A stretch of DNA of 64,000 nucleotides, taken from positions 1 through 64,000 of the forward strand of contig CAWKIT010000032.1 of the NCBI GenBank assembly GCA_963849695.1, given 5' to 3'. Positions within the stretch are counted from its first letter, which is position 1; every line of letters begins with the position of its first letter. The stretch is from DASSUW01 sp963849695. GTDB lineage: Bacteria; Actinomycetota; Thermoleophilia; Solirubrobacterales; Solirubrobacteraceae. The position numbers and the translations under genes were made by a program. Below are positions 15,652-23,820 of this stretch, in pieces. The notes under the pieces are model-generated. The model made no database searches. It was not told the DNA's origin and saw only the letters and a list, made by a program, of their open reading frames with translations.

Positions 15652-16699
15652 TGGATACCCCCAGGTCGCGCTCGATGTCGGCCACCGAGCCCTTCTCGGG
15701 GTCGAAGAACTCGGCGTTGACCTCGTCCCAGCCGCCGAACTCGTCGATCTTGAACAGGTCCTTGGGGGTCGGGTAGGTGCTCTTGTCGACCAGCTCCGGG
15801 AGCACCGAGCGGTAGCCCTTGGCGGCGAAGATCTGCTGCGCCTGCTCGGTGCGGAGCCAGTCGACGAACGCCTTCGCCTTGTCGGGGCTCTCGGACTCGG
15901 AGACGACAGCGACGGGGTTCTGGATCAGGATCGTCTCGTCCGGGACCACGTAGTCGAGCTCGATGTCGGCGTTCCGGGCCGTGATCGCCTCGTTCTCGTA
16001 GGCGAGCAGGACGTCGCCCTTGCCGCCGGCGAAGGTCTGCAGCGCCTCGCGCGCCGACTTGTCCTGGACGGGCGTGTTGGCGAGCACCTTGTGCAGGAAC
16101 TCGAGCGCCTGCTCGGGCGACTTGCCCTGGGCGATCTGGGATCCGTACGCGGCCATCAGGTTCCACTTGGCGCCGCCGGACGTGAACGGGTTCGGCGTGA
16201 TCACCTCGACGCCGTCCTCGACGATGTCGTCCCACGTCTTGATGTTCTTCGGGTTGCCCTTGCGGACCGCGAACACGACGACCGAGTTGGTGACGAAGCC
16301 GTCGTACTCGTCCTGCGCCCAGTTGGAGTCGACCAGCCCGGGCTCGACGAGCTTGTCGACGTCCGGCGCCAGCGACAGCGCCACGATGTCGGCGGGCAGG
16401 CCGCTCTCGACCGCGCGCGACTGGTCGCCCGAGGCGCCGTAGGACTGGTCGAACGACACGCCCTTGCCCTCCGAGGTCTTCTGGAAGGCCGGGATCAGCT
16501 CCTCGTACGCCTCCTTCGGCGTCGAGTAGGCGACGAGCGAGAGCTTCGCACCGCCACCGTTGCTCGCGGCCTCGCCCTCCGCGGCAGGCCCGCCGCAGCC
16601 CGCCGCCACCGCTGGGAGGAGGGTCACGAGGGCCAGGGCGGCGACGAGCCGCGACAGACGTCCGGTCATCAACACATTCTCCATCGACTTGGTGTGCAT
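15641..16699 (-). CDS. sbp: Sulfate-binding lipoprotein of the ABC transporter
   Basis: 352 residues from ATG 16699. After a charged start comes a lipoprotein signal with lipobox VAAGC, an Ala/Gly linker, then the binding protein: LSLVAYSTPKEAYEELIPAFQ, SYGASGDQSRAVESGLPADIVALSLAPD, TPNPFTSGGAKWNLMAAYG, all typical of sulfate-binding proteins (Sbp/CysP). It captures sulfate outside the membrane and hands it to CysTWA. Downstream ATGs at 16684 and 16669 would also leave a complete signal peptide; 16699 is chosen because it is 10 nt from a perfect TATAAT. First gene of the sbp-cysT-cysW-cysA-rrf2 operon. Confidence 0.92.
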   Translation of the reverse strand: MHTKSMENVLMTGRLSRLVAALALVTLLPAVAAGCGGPAAEGEAASNGGGAKLSLVAYSTPKEAYEELIPAFQKTSEGKGVSFDQSYGASGDQSRAVESGLPADIVALSLAPDVDKLVEPGLVDSNWAQDEYDGFVTNSVVVFAVRKGNPKNIKTWDDIVEDGVEVITPNPFTSGGAKWNLMAAYGSQIAQGKSPEQALEFLHKVLANTPVQDKSAREALQTFAGGKGDVLLAYENEAITARNADIELDYVVPDETILIQNPVAVVSESESPDKAKAFVDWLRTEQAQQIFAAKGYRSVLPELVDKSTYPTPKDLFKIDEFGGWDEVNAEFFDPEKGSVADIERDLGVSTAG

Positions 16700-16709
16700 T
16701 CGCCGCGGC

Positions 16710-16734
16710 ATTATAAGCACCATCCCGGTCGGGA
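16710..16734 (-). promoter_or_regulatory. Promoter and candidate operator of the sulfate operon
   Basis: On the minus strand a perfect TATAAT (16710-16715) lies 10 nt before ATG 16699. Just upstream is an inverted repeat TCCCG-AC-CGGGA (16722-16733), placed between the expected -35 and -10 positions. The only regulator in the operon is the Rrf2 protein, which makes this dyad a candidate Rrf2 operator; that link is inference. Confidence 0.5.
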
Positions 16735-16772
16735 ATGTGTAGAGGGTTGTTAGGGACGCCCGCCGCCCGCCC

Positions 16773-17840
16773 TCACAAGGGCAGCAGCCGGGTCGCCGTG
16801 GCCTTCCACGAAGCGACCACCCGGGCGCCAGGCCGCAGGTGCAGCCTCTCCACCGCCGGCTCGGTCAGCTCCGCGGTCAAGGGCTGCGGCGCCGCCAGGC
16901 CGACTCGTACGCGGTTGCCGACCGCGGTGACGGACACGACCTCGACGTCGAGGTGGTTGCGGGCCGAGCCGGGATCGACGGCGCCGGCCGGGGCCACCGC
17001 GATGTCCCAGGGGAAGACGGTGACCGCGACCGGCCCGACCGCGTCTTCGGCGGACGACACCTCTCCCCCGCCGTCGAGCCGCACCCGGGTAAGGCCCGCA
17101 TCGCCCGGCGACGCGGTGCCGGTCAGCACGACGGCGCCGGTGAAGTCGGCGACGAACGGCGTTGCGGGGGCGGCGGCCAGCTCACCCGCGGAGCCGGCCT
17201 GGACGATCCGGCCCGCGTCCATGACGCCGACCCGGTCGCCGAGGAGGGCGGCCTCCTGGAAGTCGTGCGTGACGAGCAGGGCCGGCACCCCGGCCGCGTG
17301 CAGCACTGCGGCCAGCTCACGCGACGCGGCCGCTCGGGTGCGGGCGTCGAGGGCGGAGAGCGGCTCGTCGAGCAGCAGCGCGCGCGGCCGCGGCGCGAGC
17401 GCGCGCGCCACCGCGACGCGCTGGCGCTCGCCGCCCGACAGGGTCCGCGGGCGGTCGTCGGCGCGCGCGCTCAGCCCGAAGCGCTCGAGCAGCTCCAGCG
17501 CCCGCGTGCGCCGCTCCCGCCGGGGCCCGCGCAGCCCGTAGGCGACGTTCTGCCACGCGCTCAGGTGCGGGAAGAGCGCATAGTCCTGGAACACGTAGCC
17601 GCAGCGGCGCGCCTCCGGCGGCAGGTCGATGCCGCGCTCGACGTCGAGCCAGACGCGGTCGCCGCACGCGACGCGGCCGGCGCGCGGCGCCACGAGCCCG
17701 GCGACGACACGCAGCACGCTGCTCTTGCCGGCGCCCGACGGGCCGGCCAGCGCAAGGCACTCGCCGGCCGCCACCTCGAGCGCGACGCTGAGCTCGAGGT
17801 CGCCCAGCCGGTGCTCGGCGGTGACCGCAAGCCCTCCCAT
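16773..17840 (-). CDS. modC: Molybdate ABC transporter ATP-binding protein ModC
   Basis: 355 residues. Walker A GPSGAGKSS, signature TLSGGERQRVAVARAL, Walker B ALLLDEPLSALD, switch THDFQEAALLGD, and a C-terminal Mop/TOBE region (about 240-355, VFPWDIAVAP ... NHLDVEVVSVTAVGNRVRV) that binds oxyanion or relays regulation. ATG 17840 begins one base after the modB stop; earlier in-frame codons fall in modB. Last gene of the modA-modB-modC run, ending 73 bases before the sulfate operon start region. Confidence 0.94.
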   Translation of the reverse strand: MGGLAVTAEHRLGDLELSVALEVAAGECLALAGPSGAGKSSVLRVVAGLVAPRAGRVACGDRVWLDVERGIDLPPEARRCGYVFQDYALFPHLSAWQNVAYGLRGPRRERRTRALELLERFGLSARADDRPRTLSGGERQRVAVARALAPRPRALLLDEPLSALDARTRAAASRELAAVLHAAGVPALLVTHDFQEAALLGDRVGVMDAGRIVQAGSAGELAAAPATPFVADFTGAVVLTGTASPGDAGLTRVRLDGGGEVSSAEDAVGPVAVTVFPWDIAVAPAGAVDPGSARNHLDVEVVSVTAVGNRVRVGLAAPQPLTAELTEPAVERLHLRPGARVVASWKATATRLLPL

Positions 17841-17841
17841 C

Positions 17842-18615
17842 TCAGTCGTGCCGGAGAGCATTGCCCTCGAAGAACTTGACCGAGAGGAGGATCGCGGCCG
17901 AGACGGCGACGAGCACCGCCGACAGCGCGAGGGCGGCCTCGAAGTCGGTCGCGAAGCGCTCGTAGATCGCGAGCGGCGCGGTCTGGGTGATGCCGGCCAG
18001 CGAGCCGGCGAACATGAGCGTGGCGCCGAACTCGCCGAGCGCGCGGCCGAAGGCGAGCGCGCCGCCGGTCACGAGCCCCGGCGCCGCGGTCGGGATCGCG
18101 ATCCGCGCGAACGTCCGCGTCGGCGACGCGCCGAGCGTGCGCGAGGCGTCGAGCCAGCTGCGGTCGAGCGCCCCGAATGACGCCTGGGCCTGTCGCAGGT
18201 AGTACGGCGAGGCCACGAACGTGAGCGCCACGACCACGCCGGCGGTCTCGAAGGTGAGCTGGATGCCGGCGTCCTCGAGCGCCCCGCCCAGGATCCCCGA
18301 CGGGCCGAGCGCGGCCAGCAGCGCGATGCCCGCCACGGCCGGCGGCAGCACCAGCGGCAGCTCGATCAGCGTGATCAGCAGCGCGCGGCCGCGGAAGCGG
18401 CGCGTGGCGAGCAGGTAGGCGGCCGGCGTCCCGACCACGACGATGATGGCGAGCGCGGTGACGCTGGTCCGCAGGCTCAGCCACAGGGCGTCGAGCGCGC
18501 CCGGCTCACCGAGCGCGTCGAGCAGCTCGCCGGGCGGGCTGTCGAGGAAGATCGCCAGCACCGGCAGCACCAGGAACGCCAGCGCGAGCGCCAGCGGGAG
18601 CGCGAACCACCTCAT
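17842..18615 (-). CDS. modB: Molybdate ABC transporter permease ModB
   Basis: 257 residues with about six helices, EAA loop ALDRSWLDASRTLGASPTRTFARIAIP and the ModB pattern GTPAAYLLATRRFRGRALLITLIELPLVLPPAVAGIALL, and GEFGATLMFAGSLAGITQTAPLAIY. ATG 18615 overlaps the modA stop (ATGA). Forms the channel for molybdate import with ModA and ModC. Confidence 0.94.
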   Translation of the reverse strand: MRWFALPLALALAFLVLPVLAIFLDSPPGELLDALGEPGALDALWLSLRTSVTALAIIVVVGTPAAYLLATRRFRGRALLITLIELPLVLPPAVAGIALLAALGPSGILGGALEDAGIQLTFETAGVVVALTFVASPYYLRQAQASFGALDRSWLDASRTLGASPTRTFARIAIPTAAPGLVTGGALAFGRALGEFGATLMFAGSLAGITQTAPLAIYERFATDFEAALALSAVLVAVSAAILLSVKFFEGNALRHD

Positions 18616-19355
18616 CCGGGCGGCGGGCCGAATCCCTCCTCGCGCAGCGCGTCGGCGCACGGCCCCTCGGTCAGCCCGTCGAGGTAGCGCTGCGCGAGCT
18701 CCTGTTGCTCCGTGCCCTTCACGACGCCGGCGCCGTACGCGACCGTCGGCTGCAGCTCCGGCGGCAGCTCGACCGCCGTCAGGTCGCCGGTGATGTCGGT
18801 CAGGTAGACGAAGCCGGCGTCGGCCGCGCCCTGCGTGAGCTTGCCGACCACCCCGCGCACGTCGGGCTCCTCCGAGCGGACGTTGGCGAGGATCTGCTCG
18901 CGCACGCCGGCCGGCAGGTGGCCGAGCACGTCGCGCGTGTAGGAGCCCACCGGGACCGTCTCGGCGCCGATCACGAGCCGGACGCCCGGCGCGGCGAGGT
19001 CCTCGACCCGCTCGATCGCGCGCTCGTCTGGAGGCAGCGCCATCACCAGCTCGTTGGTGGCGAACTCGACCGGCGTCTCGAGCAGGTCCTCGGACGCCAG
19101 CTCCTCGGGCAGCCGCGTGTTGGCGGCCGCGAAGACATCAGGCCTCACGCCCTGGCGGATCTGCGCCGCGAGCTCGTCGGAGCCGCCGAACGAGAGCCGC
19201 ACGTCGGCGCCCTCGAACTCGCGGCTGCAGACGGTCAAGGCGTCGGTCAGCGAGGCGGCGGCCGACACGATCAGGCGCGGGCGCTCATCGGCCGCCGGCC
19301 CGTCGTCACCGCAGCCGACGGCGAGGAGCGCGACTGCGAGCACCAGCCATCTCAC
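18612..19355 (-). CDS. modA: Molybdate-binding lipoprotein ModA
   Basis: 247 residues. A short signal peptide ends in lipobox AVGC at about residue 15, then LIVSAAASLTDALTVC, FGGSDELAAQIRQGVRPDVFAAAN and a GADAGFVYLTDI-like segment (AADAGFVYLTDI), all ModA signatures with the Ser/Ala residues that contact molybdate. The start overlaps the stop of the MerR-TOBE regulator gene by four bases (ATGA), so regulator and transporter are one transcription unit. Confidence 0.93.
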   Translation of the reverse strand: MRWLVLAVALLAVGCGDDGPAADERPRLIVSAAASLTDALTVCSREFEGADVRLSFGGSDELAAQIRQGVRPDVFAAANTRLPEELASEDLLETPVEFATNELVMALPPDERAIERVEDLAAPGVRLVIGAETVPVGSYTRDVLGHLPAGVREQILANVRSEEPDVRGVVGKLTQGAADAGFVYLTDITGDLTAVELPPELQPTVAYGAGVVKGTEQQELAQRYLDGLTEGPCADALREEGFGPPPG

Positions 19356-19732
19356 GGCCGGTGCACCATCACCGAGGTCGCCTTCACCGCCGCGGTCGCC
19401 TCCACCCCGGGCGCGAGTCCGAGCTCCTGCACCGAGTCGCGCGTGATGGCGGCCGTGACCAGGAACGGGCCGGCCTCGATCTCCACCAGCGCCATCACGC
19501 CGTCGACCTCGACCGACCGCACCACACCCGGGAAGCGGTTGCGGGCCGACACCCGGTCGCCCGCCTCGTGCCGCCGGGGGTGCGCGGTGAGCCGCTCGAC
19601 CTCGGCGGCCGGCACCAGCCGGCGGTTGCGAGCGTCGCGAACCGTGCGCAGCTTGCCGCTGCGATCCCAGCGCCGGAGCGTGTCCGCGCTCACCCCGATC
19701 GCCTTCGCCGCCTCTCCCAACGTCAGGTCCAT
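19352..19732 (-). CDS. MerR-type helix-turn-helix protein with molybdate-binding TOBE domain
   Basis: 126 residues. An excisionase/MerR-like DNA-binding domain (LTLGEAAKAIGVSADTLRRWDRSGKLRTVRDARNRRLV, about 3-40) is joined to one TOBE/Mop domain (about 60-126: RNRFPGVVRSVEVDGVMALVEIEAG) of the kind that binds molybdate. It is therefore a one-component molybdate sensor that replaces ModE. ATG 19732 is chosen; ATG 19744 would add four residues. The start codon lies in the left arm of a 25-bp dyad, suggesting it controls its own operon (regulator-modA-modB-modC). Confidence 0.88.
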   Translation of the reverse strand: MDLTLGEAAKAIGVSADTLRRWDRSGKLRTVRDARNRRLVPAAEVERLTAHPRRHEAGDRVSARNRFPGVVRSVEVDGVMALVEIEAGPFLVTAAITRDSVQELGLAPGVEATAAVKATSVMVHRP

Positions 19733-19756
19733 GTGCCTAAGCATTGCATAGGCACA
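19732..19756. promoter_or_regulatory. 25-bp dyad, probable operator of the mod operon
   Basis: Perfect inverted repeat TGTGCCTA-N9-TAGGCACA between the end of moaX and the start of the regulator. A minus-strand TATGCA (19745-19750) inside it can serve as -10, so a bound protein would block the promoter. The MerR-TOBE protein encoded next is the obvious candidate ligand. Confidence 0.6.
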
Positions 19757-19763
19757 ACTCGTG

Positions 19764-20426
19764 CTATGTCGGCGGCAGCGTGCCCTCGACCCGGGTGCGG
19801 CCCTCGGGCGTCACTTCGACCTTCCAGATCGGCGCCTCGGCCTTCACGCGGTCGATCAGCGCGCGGGCACCGGCGAACGCCTCGCCGCGGTGCGGCGCCG
19901 AGGCGGCGACGATCACCGACGGCTCAGACAGCGGCACGGTGCCGGTGCGGTGCTCGATCGCCACCGCGCACAGGCCGTGGCGCTCCGCCTCCTCGGCGGC
20001 GATCGCCTCGATCCGTGCGGTCGCCATCTCGGCGTACGCCTCGTAGTCGAGCTCGGGCACCTCGCGCGTGACGCCCTCGAACAGCACCACCGCCCCCGCC
20101 CGCGGGTCGCGCACGGCGTCGGCCAGCGCCGCCAGATCGAGCGGCTCGCCGGTGACGCGCACGTGGCGTACGACGCCGAGCAGCGCGCCTCCGCTCACCG
20201 GCGGCACGAGCGCGACCTCGTCGCCCGCCCGCACCGGCTCGTCCGCGTTCGCGTACTCGCGGTTCACCGCCACCACGCACTCACGCGGCCGCAGAGCGCC
20301 GACCGGCGTCCCCGCCATCGCGGCGAGCACGTCGGCCACCCGCGCGTCGTCCGGCAGCTCGAGCTCGAGCCGGTCGGTCCCGGCGCGCTCGCGCAGCCCG
20401 GCGAACAGGCGGACGGAGACTTGCAC
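19764..20426 (-). CDS. moaX: Molybdopterin synthase, MoaD-MoaE fusion (MoaX type)
   Basis: 220 residues. The MoaD ubiquitin-like domain (1-80) ends in VSGG at 77-80, where free MoaD would carry its thiocarboxylate. The MoaE domain (about 83-220) follows, with GAVVLFEGVTREV, IEHRTGTVPLSEPSVIVAASAPHRGEAF and the active-site Lys in PIWKVE. Fused MoaX in Mycobacterium tuberculosis is reported to be cleaved after the Gly-Gly so that the synthase can form; the same would be needed here. GTG 20426 is 7 nt after TAGGAT. Longer upstream frames overlap the divergent moaC promoter and are not needed. Confidence 0.93.
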   Translation of the reverse strand: MQVSVRLFAGLRERAGTDRLELELPDDARVADVLAAMAGTPVGALRPRECVVAVNREYANADEPVRAGDEVALVPPVSGGALLGVVRHVRVTGEPLDLAALADAVRDPRAGAVVLFEGVTREVPELDYEAYAEMATARIEAIAAEEAERHGLCAVAIEHRTGTVPLSEPSVIVAASAPHRGEAFAGARALIDRVKAEAPIWKVEVTPEGRTRVEGTLPPT

Positions 20427-20433
20427 TTCCCCG

Positions 20434-20439
20434 ATCCTA
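20434..20439 (-). promoter_or_regulatory. -10 element (TAGGAT) for moaX
   Basis: Minus-strand TAGGAT, 7 nt before GTG 20426. It faces away from the moaC -10 (20456-20461) with 16 bp between, so the two polymerases compete for the same upstream DNA. Confidence 0.5.
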
Positions 20440-20455
20440 GGCGGTCCGCCGGGGA

Positions 20456-20461
20456 TACCAT
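20456..20461 (+). promoter_or_regulatory. -10 element (TACCAT) for moaC
   Basis: TACCAT, 8 nt before ATG 20470; leaderless spacing, start of the moaC-moaA-moeA operon. Confidence 0.5.
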
Positions 20462-20469
20462 GGAGTTCG

Positions 20470-21006
20470 ATGGAGGGTCCGGCTCTGACGCATCTCGACG
20501 CCGCGGGTCGCGCGCGGATGGTCGACGTCTCCGACAAGACCGCCACCGAGCGCTATGCGCGCGCTCGCGCCGTCGTGCGAATGTCGGCCGCTGCCGCCCG
20601 CCGCGTGGCGGCCGGAGACAACCCGAAGGGCGACGTCGCCGCCGTCGCCCGGATCGCCGCGATCCAGGCCGCCAAGCGGACCGACGAGCTGATCCCGCTC
20701 GCCCACTCGCTGCCGCTCACCCACGTCGACCCGTCGATCGCCATCGACGTTGACCAGGGCACGGTGACGGTCGTCGCCGAGGCGCGCACGACCGACCGCA
20801 CGGGCGTCGAGATGGAGGCGCTGGTGGCGTGCTCGGTGGGAGCCCTCACCGTGTACGACATGGTCAAGGGGATCGAGCCCGGCGTCGTGATCGAGCGCGT
20901 CGAGCTGCTCGACAAGACCGGCGGGAAGGCGGACTTCCACCGGAGCCGGACGACTCACGCCGCCTCCGATCAGGCGAGCCCGGATGGCGAGCGGAGGCCG
21001 GCGTGA
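20470..21006 (+). CDS. moaC: Cyclic pyranopterin monophosphate synthase MoaC
   Basis: 178 residues. Conserved blocks NPKGDVAAVARIAAIQAAKRTDELIPLAHSLPLTHV, GVEMEALVACSVGALTVYDMVKG and LLDKTGGKAD carry the Lys and His residues of the active site. It converts the MoaA product to cyclic pyranopterin monophosphate, the second half of the first step in molybdenum cofactor synthesis. ATG 20470 follows a -10 at leaderless distance. Overlaps moaA by GTGA. Confidence 0.96.
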   Translation: MEGPALTHLDAAGRARMVDVSDKTATERYARARAVVRMSAAAARRVAAGDNPKGDVAAVARIAAIQAAKRTDELIPLAHSLPLTHVDPSIAIDVDQGTVTVVAEARTTDRTGVEMEALVACSVGALTVYDMVKGIEPGVVIERVELLDKTGGKADFHRSRTTHAASDQASPDGERRPA

Positions 21007-21992
21007 AACCCCTGGTCGACGGGCACGGACGCGCGATCGGGGACGTCCGCATCTCGGTCACCGACCGCTGCAACTTCCGCTGCCAGTACTGCATGCCGGC
21101 GGAGGGCCTGCCGTGGCTCGATCGCTCGGCGCTGCTGTCGTACGAGGAGATCGAGCGGCTGGTGCGGCTGCTGGCCGCGATGGGCGTGCACGACGTGCGG
21201 CTCACCGGCGGCGAGCCGCTGGTGCGCAAGGAGCTGTGGCGGCTGGTCGAGCGCCTGGCGGTGATCCCGGAGGTCGAGGACCTCTCGCTCACGACCAACG
21301 GCTACCTGCTCACGCGCCAGGTCGATCAGCTGGTCGCGGCCGGCCTGAAGCGCGTCAATGTCTCGCTCGACTCGCTCGCGCCCGACCGCTTCTTCCAGCT
21401 CACGCGCCGCGACTCGCTCGCCCAGGTGCTCGAAGGCCTCGAGGCCGCCCAGGCCCACCCGGAGCTGCGGCCGATCAAGGTCAACGTCGTAGCGCTGAAG
21501 GACTTCACCGAGGACGAGGTGCTGCGGTTCGCGGAGTTCGCGCGCCGGAACCCGTACGAGGTGCGCTTCATCGAGTTCATGCCGCTCGACGCCGACCGCG
21601 CCTGGACCCGCGACAAGGTGCTGCCGAACGCCGAGATCGTGCGGCTGATCGACGAGGTCTATCCGCTCGAGGCGGTCGGACGTGAGCGCCACGGCACCGC
21701 GCGCCGCTACCGGTTCGCCGACGGGCTCGGCGAGATGGGCTTCATCTCGCCCGTCACCGAGCCGTTCTGTGGCGACTGCAACCGGATCCGCCTGACCGCC
21801 GAGGGCGAGCTGCGGACCTGCCTGTTCTCGATGACCGAGACCGACCTGCGCGCGCCGCTGCGCTCCGGCGCCACCGACGACGAGCTCGAGGAGATCATCC
21901 GCGACGCGGTGTGGCGCAAGGAGCTCAAGCACCACGTCAACGATCCGGGCTTCGTGCAGCCGGCCCGGACGATGTCGCGCATCGGCGGCTGA
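21003..21992 (+). CDS. moaA: GTP 3',8-cyclase MoaA (radical SAM)
   Basis: 329 residues. The N-terminal radical-SAM cluster motif CNFRCQYC, GGEPLVRKE, and the C-terminal second cluster motif CGDCNRIRLTAEGELRTCLF are intact, as is the C-terminal Gly-Gly (RIGG) needed in the active site. It rearranges GTP with S-adenosylmethionine in the first step of molybdenum cofactor synthesis. GTG 21003 overlaps the moaC stop, and its stop overlaps moeA (TGATG). Confidence 0.97.
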   Translation: MKPLVDGHGRAIGDVRISVTDRCNFRCQYCMPAEGLPWLDRSALLSYEEIERLVRLLAAMGVHDVRLTGGEPLVRKELWRLVERLAVIPEVEDLSLTTNGYLLTRQVDQLVAAGLKRVNVSLDSLAPDRFFQLTRRDSLAQVLEGLEAAQAHPELRPIKVNVVALKDFTEDEVLRFAEFARRNPYEVRFIEFMPLDADRAWTRDKVLPNAEIVRLIDEVYPLEAVGRERHGTARRYRFADGLGEMGFISPVTEPFCGDCNRIRLTAEGELRTCLFSMTETDLRAPLRSGATDDELEEIIRDAVWRKELKHHVNDPGFVQPARTMSRIGG

Positions 21993-23185
21993 TGCTCTCG
22001 ATCGACGAGGCGCTCGAGCTCATCCTGCCCGGGCTCGCGCCGCTCGCCGCCGAGCGGGTCCCGCTGGCCGAGGCGGCCGGGCGGGTGGCCGCCGAGCCGG
22101 CGCGCAGCGCAGTCGACCTGCCGCCGTTCGACCGCTCGGCGATGGACGGCTACGCGGTGCGCGCCGCCGACACGGCGCCCGGGGTGGCGCTGCGGGTGGT
22201 GGGCGGCGTGGCCGCCGGTGAGGTCGCCTCCGCCGGGCTCGAGCCCGGTACCGCCGCGCGCGTCTCGACCGGCGCCGCGATCCCGCCGGGCGCCGACGCG
22301 GTGCTGCAGTCCGAGCTGGCGGTCGAGCAGGACGGCCACGTGTCGCCCGAGCGCGCGCTCGCTCCCGGGACGCACGTGCGCGCGCGCGGCGAGGACCTGC
22401 ACGCCGGCGACGAGCTGGCGCCGCCCGGGTCGGTGCTGACGCTGCCGCGGATCTCGGCGCTCGCGTCCGCCGGCGCCGGAGACGTGGACGTGCACCGGCG
22501 ACCACGACTTCATCTGGTGGTCACGGGCAGCGAGCTGCTGCCGCTGGGCGCGCCGCCCGAGCCGGGCCGGATCCACGAGTCGAACGGGCTCATGGTGGGC
22601 CTGCTCGCCAGGCGCGCGGGCGCCGAGGTCGTCGACCACGGCGTGATCGGCGACGACCGCGAGGCGACGCGGGCGGCGGTCCGCGCCGGCCTCGAGGGCG
22701 ACGTGCTGGTCGTCTCCGGCGGCGTGTCGGTCGGCCCGCACGACCACGTCAGGCCGGCCTTCGAGGACTGCGGCGTCGAGGAGGTCTTCTGGCGGGTGCG
22801 GATCAAGCCCGGCAAGCCGCTGTGGTTCGGCCGCCGCGGCGACACGCTGGTGTTCGGCCTGCCCGGCAACCCGCTGTCCACGATCGTGTGCTTCTGCGTG
22901 TTCATCGAGCCCGCGCTGCGGCGGCTGGCCGGCGAGCGCGACGCACGGCCGCGACTCGAGGCCGGCCGGCTGACCACGCCCGCGCGCGCCTCCGACGGCC
23001 GCACCACCTTCCTCACCGCGAAGCTCCGCCCCGGCGCCGACGGCGCGCTCGAGGCGACCCCGACCGAGCGCCAGGGCTCGCACATGACCGGAGCGCTCGG
23101 CGAGAGCGACGGCTTCGCGGTCGCGCCCGAGGAGGCCGGCGAGCTGTCCGCCGGCGCCCCGGTCGACGTGCTCAGACTCGGGTAG
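21992..23185 (+). CDS. moeA: Molybdopterin molybdenumtransferase MoeA
   Basis: 397 residues. Typical order: domain I/II with LPPFDRSAMDGYAVRAADT, beta domain, domain III with HLVVTGSELLPLG, ESNGLMVGLLARRAG, VSGGVSVGPHDHVRPAFED (the Asp/Ser loop), and GKPLWFGRRGDTLVFGLPGNPLSTIVCFCVF; domain IV at the end. MoeA inserts molybdate into adenylated molybdopterin. ATG 21992 is chosen from the TGATG overlap with moaA; earlier in-frame codons are inside moaA. Ends the operon. Confidence 0.96.
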   Translation: MLSIDEALELILPGLAPLAAERVPLAEAAGRVAAEPARSAVDLPPFDRSAMDGYAVRAADTAPGVALRVVGGVAAGEVASAGLEPGTAARVSTGAAIPPGADAVLQSELAVEQDGHVSPERALAPGTHVRARGEDLHAGDELAPPGSVLTLPRISALASAGAGDVDVHRRPRLHLVVTGSELLPLGAPPEPGRIHESNGLMVGLLARRAGAEVVDHGVIGDDREATRAAVRAGLEGDVLVVSGGVSVGPHDHVRPAFEDCGVEEVFWRVRIKPGKPLWFGRRGDTLVFGLPGNPLSTIVCFCVFIEPALRRLAGERDARPRLEAGRLTTPARASDGRTTFLTAKLRPGADGALEATPTERQGSHMTGALGESDGFAVAPEEAGELSAGAPVDVLRLG

Positions 23186-23244
23186 GGCGCGCGAGCGGTA
23201 CATTGCCGCCGGTCGAGCCCACCCCTGCTCCCGGGACGTCGTAA

Positions 23245-23721
23245 GTGCCGGCGCGAGTTGTCGCCTCGATCGTCGGGCTGTCATCCGTCTTCGCGGCTTT
23301 GATGGTCACACCGGCCGCGGCGGAGCGGCCGTTCACCGCCCGCTTCGTCGGCAACCACGCGGGGAACCTGACGACGATCCTGTTCGCCGGGCTGTATTAC
23401 GGAGCGCGTACGTACCGCATCGTGCTGCGCTCGCTCGGCCTGAGCCCCGCGCGCGGGCTGCGGGTGTGCGACAGGCTCCCGGACGCACTCGTGCTCGTCG
23501 GCGCGCCCGGCGCGCGCGTGCGCGGCGGCGTCCCGTGCTGGCGGATTCCGCGGCTCCAAGCGGGTGGCCGGCGAACCTTCACCGTCACGACGCGAGCCAC
23601 CGACAGCGCCACCAACACCGCGCGGGCCCAGGGCGCCAACGCGCGCCCGACCCGCGCGCGGACGAGTGTGCGGGTGCTCGGCGGCCCCACCGCCTGCCCC
23701 GCCGCACTGGCCGCCTGCTAG
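23245..23721 (+). CDS. Secreted protein with a DUF11-like repeat
   Basis: 158 residues. A signal peptide (about 1-26, cleavage after TPAAA) is followed by one repeat of about 110 residues: YRIVLRSLGLSPARGLRVCDRLPDALVLVG ... CWRIPRLQAGGRRTFTVTTRATDSATNTARAQ. This matches the DUF11 type of extracellular beta-sandwich with a paired Cys, common in surface proteins of actinobacteria. GTG 23245; a possible -10 TACATT lies at 23199-23204. Single gene. Role at the cell surface is inferred only from family. Confidence 0.75.
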   Translation: MPARVVASIVGLSSVFAALMVTPAAAERPFTARFVGNHAGNLTTILFAGLYYGARTYRIVLRSLGLSPARGLRVCDRLPDALVLVGAPGARVRGGVPCWRIPRLQAGGRRTFTVTTRATDSATNTARAQGANARPTRARTSVRVLGGPTACPAALAAC

Positions 23722-23807
23722 CAGCCGCCGCCCCCTGTGTCGCACGGCGTCGTTCATGCGTGCTGGAGGCTGGCCTCGAGCCGCGCCCGTGCCGTCCGCA
23801 TCCAAGG

Positions 23808-23813
23808 TAGGCT
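23808..23813 (+). promoter_or_regulatory. -10 element (TAGGCT) for the small lipoprotein gene
   Basis: TAGGCT, 7 nt before GTG 23821. It decides the start against an in-frame upstream extension. Confidence 0.5.
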
Positions 23814-23820
23814 CGCCTGC

